Positions 57,428-64,000 of a stretch of 64,000 nt of DNA are shown piece after piece. The position numbers and the translations under genes are program-made. The DNA comes from Pantanalinema rosaneae (lineage in GTDB: Bacteria > Cyanobacteriota > Cyanobacteriia > Leptolyngbyales > Leptolyngbyaceae), in contig NZ_JBLZFZ010000015.1 in the NCBI RefSeq assembly GCF_050753385.1, forward strand, positions 1-64,000, read 5' to 3'. The notes under the pieces were generated by a model. The model ran no database searches, was not told the DNA's origin, and was given only the letters and a program-made list of their open reading frames with translations. Positions within the stretch are counted from its first letter, which is position 1, and each line of letters begins with the position of its first letter.

Positions 57428-59245
57428 ATGGCGAAATTTCAGGATGTTGTTCGTTATTACCGCAACTATTGGCTGATTTCGGTATTCAGCATTGCCATGA
57501 TGAGTCTGTTCGAGATCATCGATTTATTTAGCCCCTACGCGATCGGGCAAATTCTCAACCTGTTATCGCAACAACCGATCGATGCGCCGATGCAGACTGT
57601 AATTAATCATTTGACCCAGGCGATCGGGCAATCCCCCAGCCAAACCCTATCCCTCGGCATTTTACTGGGCTTGATTGGTCTAGCCTCCGTGGGTCGGGCA
57701 CCCTTGCAACCCTGGCTAGGTCCCTGGTTTAACTGGGATACCGCCTTTCGGGCGCGACGGGATCATGCCAGAAAAGCCCTAGAAAAAGTCTTGACCTTAC
57801 CACTGGAATTCTATGACGAGAATAATCCTGGACGGATTGCCGCCCGCGTTGCCAAAGGGCTATCTAACCATACCTGGACCTATCCCGAAGTCACCGGGCA
57901 ATTAATCCCTAAACTGTTTCGGGTTGTGGGAATTTTTGTGGTGATCTGGTTAATTGAATGGCGGATTGCTCTGCTGTTTTCGATCTCCTTCATGTTGATT
58001 TTGGGCTATAGCCTGTTGGGGTTAAAACAACTGGCAGCCCAGGAGGAGCGCTTAGACAAATATATGGAGGATACGGAAAGTCGCACCTCGGAGATCATCA
58101 CCAATATCAAAACAGTAAAAGCGTTTGCGACGGAATCCCAGGAGTTAGTGCGCCATCAGCAACGGCTCGATCGCGAGTTCAAAGTGCTGGACTACCGGAT
58201 TCATTTAGGGTACGTCAAGCTTGGTATGTGGGAGCGAACGATCGTCCAAAGCTGTGTGTTTATTGTGCTGGCATGGACGTTATGGGAAACCAGCCAGGGC
58301 AATATTTCCCTGGGACATTTTATTACCACCTTAACGGTTTCCAGCATGGCATACGCTGAAGTGGATCCCATCTGCCAACTCGCTGAGGTGTTTGCCCGCC
58401 GCTATGCCGCGATGATGCGGTTCCATGAGTTCATGCAACTTCCCCCCGGACAGGATGCCGGCAATCTGGTGCTTGATCCCACCAGCGCTCCCCACTATCA
58501 GTTCACGGGTAAAGTCGAGTTTGCCCACATCACCTTCGGCTACCAGAGCGATCGCCCCGTGTTGCAAGACATCAATCTCTTGATTGAACCGTACCAAACC
58601 GTAGCCCTCGTCGGGCGATCGGGGTCAGGGAAATCCACCTTAGTCAAACTGCTATTCCGTTACTTTGATCCCCATCAAGGCGGTGTCCTGGTGGATGGGC
58701 AGGACGTTCGGCGGTTAGACATTACCGCTTACCGGAAACGGCTGGCGATCGTGCATCAAGAGGTGGATATTTTCAATGGCACCCTGCTATCCAACCTGAC
58801 CTACGGCAATCCCCAGGCAACCTTAGCGCAAGTGCGGGAAGCCTGTCGCATTGCTCAGGCAGATGAGTTCATTCAGCAAATGCCTCACGGGTACGCCACG
58901 ATCGTTGGGGAACGAGGAGTGCGACTCTCCGGCGGTCAACGGCAGCGGATTGGTATTGCCAGGGCACTCATTACCGAACCGGATGTACTGGTATTTGACG
59001 AAGCCACCTCCAGCCTGGACTACGAATCGGAACGGGCCATTCAACTAGCCATGCGATCGATTCTGGGCACTCGCACGTTGATTATCATCGCCCACCGCTT
59101 AAGCACCGTCCGGGAGGCTGACAAAATTGTGGTGTTAGAGAACGGTCGGATTGTAGAAGTTGGCAACCATGAGCAACTCCTGCATCATGGCGGCATCTAC
59201 CACCGCTTACATTCCCTCCAAGAAACCGGAGAGTTGTTAGTCTAA
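57428..59245 (+). CDS. ABC exporter, permease-ATPase fusion
   Basis: 605 residues. The membrane domain is at about 10-350. The ATPase has Walker A LVGRSGSGKSTLV, signature LSGGQRQRIGIARAL, canonical Walker B VLVFDEATSSLD with the catalytic glutamate, and the switch histidine in IIAHRLSTV. This fits a homodimeric type I exporter. The substrate is unknown. Distinct from the exporter at 32691, which has Asp-Asp in Walker B. Confidence 0.92.
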   Translation: MAKFQDVVRYYRNYWLISVFSIAMMSLFEIIDLFSPYAIGQILNLLSQQPIDAPMQTVINHLTQAIGQSPSQTLSLGILLGLIGLASVGRAPLQPWLGPWFNWDTAFRARRDHARKALEKVLTLPLEFYDENNPGRIAARVAKGLSNHTWTYPEVTGQLIPKLFRVVGIFVVIWLIEWRIALLFSISFMLILGYSLLGLKQLAAQEERLDKYMEDTESRTSEIITNIKTVKAFATESQELVRHQQRLDREFKVLDYRIHLGYVKLGMWERTIVQSCVFIVLAWTLWETSQGNISLGHFITTLTVSSMAYAEVDPICQLAEVFARRYAAMMRFHEFMQLPPGQDAGNLVLDPTSAPHYQFTGKVEFAHITFGYQSDRPVLQDINLLIEPYQTVALVGRSGSGKSTLVKLLFRYFDPHQGGVLVDGQDVRRLDITAYRKRLAIVHQEVDIFNGTLLSNLTYGNPQATLAQVREACRIAQADEFIQQMPHGYATIVGERGVRLSGGQRQRIGIARALITEPDVLVFDEATSSLDYESERAIQLAMRSILGTRTLIIIAHRLSTVREADKIVVLENGRIVEVGNHEQLLHHGGIYHRLHSLQETGELLV

Positions 59246-59263
59246 ACCCAATTCTATCCATGA

Positions 59264-59293
59264 AAAAAGCGTCCCCCAAGGAGGACGCTTTTT
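59264..59293. terminator. bidirectional intrinsic terminator
   Basis: AAAAAGCGTCC (59264-59274) and GGACGCTTTTT (59283-59293) form a perfect 11-bp stem with an 8-nt loop. The stem ends in A/T runs, so it serves both the ABC exporter (plus) and psbA (minus). Confidence 0.9.
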
Positions 59294-59311
59294 CGCTACA
59301 AGGTTAAGAGA

Positions 59312-60394
59312 TTAACCGTTGATTGCCGGAGCGGTCAGAGCCACTGGAGTAGCTTCACCAGCCGCCAAGTCGAGCGGGAAGTTGTGAGCGTTACGCTCGT
59401 GCATCACTTCCATCCCCAGGTTAGAGCGGTTTAACACGTCTGCCCAGGTGTTGACAACCCGACCTTGAGAATCCAACACGGACTGGTTGAAGTTGAACCC
59501 GTTCAGGTTGAACGCCATGGTGCTGATGCCCAGTGCCGTGAACCAGATCCCAACCACCGGCCATGCACCCAAGAAGAAGTGCAAGGAACGGCTGTTGTTG
59601 AACGACGCGTATTGGAAGATCAACCGACCAAAGTAACCGTGAGCCGCCACGATGTTGTAGGTTTCTTCTTCTTGTCCGAACTTGTAACCATAGTTCTGAG
59701 ATTCGGTTTCGGTGGTTTCCCGCACCAGCGAGGAGGTCACCAACGAACCGTGCATGGCGGAGAACAAGCTACCACCGAACACGCCAGCCACACCCAGCAT
59801 GTGGAAGGGGTGCATCAGAATGTTGTGCTCCGCTTGGAACACGAACATGAAGTTGAAGGTACCGGAAATACCCAGAGGCATCCCGTCAGAGAAGGACCCT
59901 TGACCGATCGGGTAGATCAGGAACACGGCGGTTGCAGCAGCCACAGGAGCGCTGTAAGCGACGCAGATCCAGGGACGCATGCCGAGGCGGTAGGAGAGTT
60001 CCCATTCCCGACCCATGTAAGCGAACACGCCAATCAGGAAGTGCAGGACAATCAGTTGGTAAGGACCACCGTTGTACAGCCACTCATCCAGAGAAGCGGC
60101 TTCCCAGATCGGGTAGAAGTGTAGACCGATCGCGTTGCTGGAAGGGACAACCGCACCAGAGATGATGTTGTTGCCATAGATCAGCGAACCAGCGACGGGC
60201 TCACGGATGCCATCAATGTCTACGGGGGGAGCCGCGATGAAGGCGATGATGAAGCAGATGGTGGCGGTTAGCAAGCAAGGAATCATTAGAACGCCAAACC
60301 AACCGACATAAATCCGGTTGTTGGTGCTGGTGATCCACTCGCAAAACCGATCCCATGCATTGCCGCTTTCGCGTCTTTGAATGGTTGTGGTCAT
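59312..60394 (-). CDS. psbA: photosystem II reaction centre protein D1 (Glu130 form)
   Basis: 360 residues from ATG 60394 (MTTTIQRRES); an in-frame start 39 bp upstream is not the D1 start. All key residues fall at standard numbers: Tyr161 (Tyr-Z), Asp170, Glu189, His190, His198 (chlorophyll), His215 and His272 (iron), and His332, Glu333, His337, Asp342 and Ala344 of the Mn4CaO5 site. Processing after Ala344 leaves AGEATPVALTAPAING to be removed. Residue 130 is Glu, the form found in strong-light-induced D1 copies in cyanobacteria. Other psbA copies are not in this window. Confidence 0.99.
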   Translation of the reverse strand: MTTTIQRRESGNAWDRFCEWITSTNNRIYVGWFGVLMIPCLLTATICFIIAFIAAPPVDIDGIREPVAGSLIYGNNIISGAVVPSSNAIGLHFYPIWEAASLDEWLYNGGPYQLIVLHFLIGVFAYMGREWELSYRLGMRPWICVAYSAPVAAATAVFLIYPIGQGSFSDGMPLGISGTFNFMFVFQAEHNILMHPFHMLGVAGVFGGSLFSAMHGSLVTSSLVRETTETESQNYGYKFGQEEETYNIVAAHGYFGRLIFQYASFNNSRSLHFFLGAWPVVGIWFTALGISTMAFNLNGFNFNQSVLDSQGRVVNTWADVLNRSNLGMEVMHERNAHNFPLDLAAGEATPVALTAPAING

Positions 60395-61050
60395 GGTTGT
60401 GATAATTGCTGAATAACGACGATATGACTCCAAAGAGTCGGTATGAATGTTCGGTAAGTTTTACCTGACCTCAGAATATCGAAATCTATTTTCATTTTTC
60501 TAGGAAATCGCGTTAATTTTTATCAAGCAAATCAACATTTTTATTTACAAGAAAATCTAACTTTAGAGCCAGGAAGTTACGGCTATATATAGCTTTCAAC
60601 AGTCACCTGACCAGGCAAGGCAAGTTACAAAACAATAATTTTGTTTATATTTATTCATTTCTTAAACTTGGACAACGTTGTTTCAAGCGTTCAGGTTAAT
60701 TCTACAGTTACTTTGGTTACTGGCTTCCAGGCAGTTGAGCGATTGTTCTTGAGCTATAACAAAAAGTAAAATTATGTGTTTAAAATCAGATGTAATGCAA
60801 TATTTCTTTACCATCCTAGTTTGACTCACGAATCTATGTAATTACCCTGAATTAAGGGGCTGAAGGGGTAGCTAATCACCTGAGTAGTTAACTAAAGCCT
60901 ATTGAATTGCAGCACATCTCCTCATCCCTGAGGAGATTAATTTCCTAAGTTTGGAGCCATCTAGTAACGTTGCTTCCATGAAGAATTAGCCAGGTTATTC
61001 TATTGACAATCACGTTAGCGATCATCCGTATCATTTGAGCTAAAACCTCT
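60395..61050. other. long AT-rich divergent region between psbA and the K+ channel gene
   Basis: About 655 bp. It holds the psbA promoter and leader, consistent with strong regulation. A 12-bp palindrome GCTATATATAGC is at 60582-60593, containing TATATA that could be a -10 box for psbA, about 190 bp before the start codon. No clear -35 box and no RNA gene seen. Confidence 0.5.
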
Positions 61051-62157
61051 GTGAATAAAGGCATTCTTGCTAATTCCCAAGCCAGGGTAGAACAGCATTA
61101 TTACCAAACCCAACAACAGTTACTGTGGGGAATTGTTGCCCTAATTGGGGTGCTATTTCTTGGCACCAGTTGGTATCACTTGGTAGAAGGCTGGCGGTGG
61201 TTAGACGCGGCTTATATGACCGTTATTACCCTGGCAACCGTCGGGTTTATGGAAATCCATCCCCTGGGCGATCGTGGACGCTTGTTCACCATCTTTTTAA
61301 TCCTGTTAGGAGTCGTTGCCATTGGCTATATCGTCAACCGATTTACCGATGCCTTAATTCAGGGTTACTTTCAAGAAGGCTTACGCTTACAACAGCAGCG
61401 ACGACGTATGGATGCTTTATCAAACCATTACATTCTGTGTGGCTTTGGTCGCATGGGTCAGCAAATTGCTGCCGAATTTCGCTTAGAACGTGTACCCTTT
61501 GTCGTCGTGGATGCCAATTCAGAGCCGATCCAACTGGCTGAACAATTGGGGTATCCAGCCCTACAAGCCGACGCAACTTTGGATGAAACCCTCCTCAAGC
61601 TAGGAATTGAGCGAGCTGAATGCCTGGTAGCTGCATTACCGTCAGATGCCGAAAATCTCTATACCGTTATTTCCGCCAAAGCCTTGAATGCCAATGTGCG
61701 AGCGATCGCCCGCGCCAGCACTGAAGAGGCATTAAAAAAACTCGATCGGGCAGGAGCCGATGCCGTGGTTTCTCCTTACATTACCGGGGGTAAACGGATG
61801 GCCGCCGCCGCCCTCAGACCCCAAGTGATGGATTTTGTCGATGGAATTCTAACAGGGAGCGATCGCACATTTTATATGGAAGAGTTTCAGTTATCTGCCT
61901 CTACCTATATTGGTCAGACGCTGCGAGATGCTCGGTTGCGATCGCAGTCTGGGGCCTTAGTGCTAGCCATGCGCCGCACCGATGGCACATTAATCGTCGG
62001 GCCAACGGCTGATACCCTACTACAACCCAACGATCACTTAATTTGTCTTGGTACGGATGAGCAATTGCGGCGATTAAATCAAATTCTTTCCCCCGTACAT
62101 CGCCATTCACCTCGCCCCCCAGGCATCCATAACTGCTCAAGTAGTTCAGTAAATTGA
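61051..62157 (+). CDS. two-helix potassium channel with RCK (TrkA-N/C) domains
   Basis: 368 residues from GTG 61051. Two membrane helices (about 24-43 and 80-100) enclose a pore helix and filter TLATVGFME (Thr63-Glu68). The usual filter is TVGYG or TVGFG; here methionine replaces the second glycine. An RCK domain follows: HYILCGFGRMGQQIAAEFRL (NAD-binding Rossmann) and a TrkA-C part near residues 280-350 (GALVLAMRRTDG). K+ selectivity may therefore differ from normal. Confidence 0.87.
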   Translation: MNKGILANSQARVEQHYYQTQQQLLWGIVALIGVLFLGTSWYHLVEGWRWLDAAYMTVITLATVGFMEIHPLGDRGRLFTIFLILLGVVAIGYIVNRFTDALIQGYFQEGLRLQQQRRRMDALSNHYILCGFGRMGQQIAAEFRLERVPFVVVDANSEPIQLAEQLGYPALQADATLDETLLKLGIERAECLVAALPSDAENLYTVISAKALNANVRAIARASTEEALKKLDRAGADAVVSPYITGGKRMAAAALRPQVMDFVDGILTGSDRTFYMEEFQLSASTYIGQTLRDARLRSQSGALVLAMRRTDGTLIVGPTADTLLQPNDHLICLGTDEQLRRLNQILSPVHRHSPRPPGIHNCSSSSVN

Positions 62158-62283
62158 GCCGAGGAGCAGCCATCTGGCTACCGAGTGATTCAAATCACCA
62201 AGTAAGTGAGATCGACGTTCCAAGCTAACTAAGAACTATCGGATATAACTTGGGTGGGAGTTCTCGATCGCGGTGGTTAATTA

Positions 62284-62486
62284 TGGGACATAAAGGACAT
62301 CTGCCTCGACCGGAAATTAAACAGATGGTCGAGAAAATCACGACCTCTGGCAGAATTAGTCGGGCCGATCAGCAGCAATTTATGTCAGCCCTACTCTCTC
62401 AAACCATGATCGGTTCAGCAGAACAGGAACTAATCAACCGCGTATTTGATTTATTACGGGCAGGACGACTCCGGGTGGTGGATTAA
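62284..62486 (+). CDS. small conserved cyanobacterial protein, paralogue of 9366
   Basis: 67 residues from ATG 62284 (MGHKGHLPRPEIKQMVEKIT); an upstream in-frame start at 62250 is weaker. Layout as in 9366: MVEKITTSGRIS, ADQQQFMSALLSQ, EQELINRVFDLLRAGRLRVVD. Ends in the same RVVD tail. Function unknown. Located 4 bp from the stop of crtH, tail to tail, just as the 9366 gene overlaps the malic enzyme tail. Confidence 0.7.
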
Positions 62487-62489
62487 GCT

Positions 62490-64000
62490 CTAAAAACCCA
62501 AATCCACCGCCACGCGATGGGCACAGGCAAACCCCGAAAACGCGACAGCATTCAGCCCTTGCCCCGGAAACGTACTATCTCCCACACAATACAGCCCCGG
62601 AATCGCAGTGCGGTTAAACGGCATACCTAATAAGCCCGCTAATTTACGCCTGGGAATCGGGCCGTAGGTACCATCCTCCCGTCCCAGAAACCGCCGATGG
62701 GTACGGGGAGTTCCCACCTCTTGATAGTCCAAATATTGACTTAAGTTGGGGAAAATTTTCTCCAATCGCTCGATCAGGCGTTCGGCTGCTGCTTCCTTCT
62801 GATGCTGGTACTCGATCGCTGAGAGATTCTGCCAATTGGCAATCCAGCTTGGGGTAAACGTATGAATGATGTGGTGATCCGGTGGAGCGAGGGTTGGATC
62901 AAGCAGGGTAGGGATCGACACGAAAATCGTGCCCTGTTCCGTCTCCATCTGACTCCAGCCTTCCAGCAGAATGTGATGACATTCCGTTCCCGGTGGTAGG
63001 GCGGCGGCTTGCACCCCTAGATGTAAACTCAGGAAGCTGGGTGATTTCTGATAACGGTGCTGCCAGCGTTGCTCCGATCGCGGCTTTTGTTCACTGGGCA
63101 GTAACTTCTCAAACGTATCCCAGCGAGTAGCATTCGAGACAATCCGCTTAGCATAATAGGTTTCCCCTGTAGCCAGTTGCACTCCGATCGCCCGCCCCTG
63201 GTCTTGCAGAATTTGGGTGACTCTGGCTTTGTAGCGGATCTGTCCACCGTGGGCTTCCAGTCCTTCGACTAACTTTTGGGCAATCTGCCCCACTCCGCCT
63301 TTGGGATAATTGATGCCCCCATAATGGCGATCGCTAAATACCATGCCAGCGTTAATCATCGGTGTACGATCGGCGGGAACCACCGACCAGCAATAGCATT
63401 CCATATCAATAAACTGAAGCAGGGCTGGATCACTGATGTAACGGCGGGCAATATCACCCGCATTCTGGGGCAGATATTTGACTAAGCCCAGGCAAGCCAG
63501 GGGATGCTGGAAAAACACGCGCATTAAATAGCGAGGTTCTTCTAGTGAGAGCAGTTCCATCGCATTCAGACAGTTAAACACCTGCCAGCACTCGTCATAG
63601 AACCGCCGAATGCCATCTCGTTCGTGGGGAAAATGGACGGTTAGTTCTTGCAAGAATTTCTCATAATCCCGATGAACTTTTAGGTCTAATCCGTTCGGGA
63701 GATGATAGTGGATCTGTACCGGATCAGGCATGGTTTCTAAAGTCATACCAACAGCATCGAGGGCTCGGGTGAGGAGATTGGTCGTCCCCCGATCGCCAAA
63801 GCCAAAGATCATAGAGGCACCGACATCAAACCGATACCCTTGCCGCTCAAAATATCCCGCACTCCCGCCAGGAATTAGGTAGCGTTCTAACACTAAAACC
63901 CTGGCTCCTTTTGCTGCCAGTTGGGTAGCTGTCACCAAACCACCAATCCCCGAGCCAATCACAATCACATCAAACACCGAATCCTGAGGTAATTCGGCTG
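62490..64000 (-). CDS. crtH: carotene (prolycopene) isomerase, 5' end beyond window
   Basis: At least 503 residues. Motifs: FAD-binding DVIVIGSGIGGLVTATQLAA, GGSAGYFERQGYRFDVGASM, and the C-terminal YCVGDSTFPGQGLNAVAFSG. CrtH/CrtISO isomerises poly-cis lycopene to all-trans. A GTG at 63977 could be read as the start, but the frame stays open upstream (AELPQDSVFDVIVIG) to the edge, which is the usual N-terminal flavour of this family. I therefore mark it partial. Confidence 0.92.
   Translation of the reverse strand, partial: AELPQDSVFDVIVIGSGIGGLVTATQLAAKGARVLVLERYLIPGGSAGYFERQGYRFDVGASMIFGFGDRGTTNLLTRALDAVGMTLETMPDPVQIHYHLPNGLDLKVHRDYEKFLQELTVHFPHERDGIRRFYDECWQVFNCLNAMELLSLEEPRYLMRVFFQHPLACLGLVKYLPQNAGDIARRYISDPALLQFIDMECYCWSVVPADRTPMINAGMVFSDRHYGGINYPKGGVGQIAQKLVEGLEAHGGQIRYKARVTQILQDQGRAIGVQLATGETYYAKRIVSNATRWDTFEKLLPSEQKPRSEQRWQHRYQKSPSFLSLHLGVQAAALPPGTECHHILLEGWSQMETEQGTIFVSIPTLLDPTLAPPDHHIIHTFTPSWIANWQNLSAIEYQHQKEAAAERLIERLEKIFPNLSQYLDYQEVGTPRTHRRFLGREDGTYGPIPRRKLAGLLGMPFNRTAIPGLYCVGDSTFPGQGLNAVAFSGFACAHRVAVDLGF

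Noticed and set aside
59465..60124. 219-codon plus-strand frame opposite psbA
   Set aside because: Mirror of the highly codon-biased psbA gene; no independent support.

Overview
The window is cyanobacterial. It carries psbA (photosystem II D1), chlB (dark protochlorophyllide reductase), the carboxysome shell genes ccmK3-ccmK4, a split orange-carotenoid-protein pair (HCP and CTDH) and crtH-type carotene isomerase. The octamer GCGATCGC and its core CGATCG recur throughout, as the HIP1 motif does in many cyanobacteria. Gene content (PEP-CTERM protein, many cyanobacteria-only small proteins, dispersed repeats) would suit a filamentous Leptolyngbya-like or Oscillatoria-like organism, but the genus cannot be fixed from sequence alone. 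The first 19 bases are a Nextera/Tn5 mosaic-end adapter, so position 1 is a contig end with a library artefact. The last gene runs off the right edge.

Layout. 0-9 kb: truncated KDPG aldolase, two DUF2382 proteins (one with a long acidic tandem-repeat region), a group 2 sigma factor, a GHL10-type glycosidase and radC. 9-16 kb: malic enzyme, an SRPBCC protein, chlB, pdhB and a PhzF-like enzyme. 16.5-19.5 kb: a GH65 phosphorylase fused to beta-phosphoglucomutase. 19.56-22.6 kb: an AT-richer accessory island with an ankyrin protein, a DUF6887/DUF6888-like pair, an orphan antitoxin-like protein, an unrecognised 170-residue protein, hairpin repeats and an integron-type integrase remnant. 22.6-32.7 kb: D-lactate dehydrogenase family protein, phosphoketolase, a degenerate kinase-like protein, queG, HCP + CTDH, an Rrf2 regulator, a trypsin-co-occurring-domain protein and cbiB/cobD. 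32.7-46.8 kb: ABC exporter, YdcF/DUF218 protein, cation/proton antiporter, AMIN amidase, murI, thyX, hemE, an SDR protein, a DUF2470 protein, an oligopeptide/nickel-type binding lipoprotein and glutaminase. 46.8-57.4 kb: ccmK4/ccmK3, an AtzH-like protein with an alpha/beta hydrolase, a TPR-M48 peptidase, a CapA-like phosphoesterase, aldose epimerase, a DUF1036 protein and a PEP-CTERM protein. 57.4-64 kb: second ABC exporter, psbA, a K+ channel with RCK domain and crtH.

Themes. Several genes belong to central carbon flux around pyruvate, malate and acetyl-phosphate (KDPG aldolase, malic enzyme, pdhB, D-lactate dehydrogenase, phosphoketolase, disaccharide phosphorylase/beta-PGM). Others serve photosynthesis and photoprotection (psbA, chlB, HCP/CTDH, crtH, hemE, ccmK3/K4) or the cell wall (amidase, murI, DUF218). 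They are scattered over both strands in short transcription units, not one operon. The least expected items are three copies of a small TIR element with TNA flanks, three members of a tiny cyanobacterial protein family, the accessory island, and a pair of operator-like dyads in front of the second ABC exporter.
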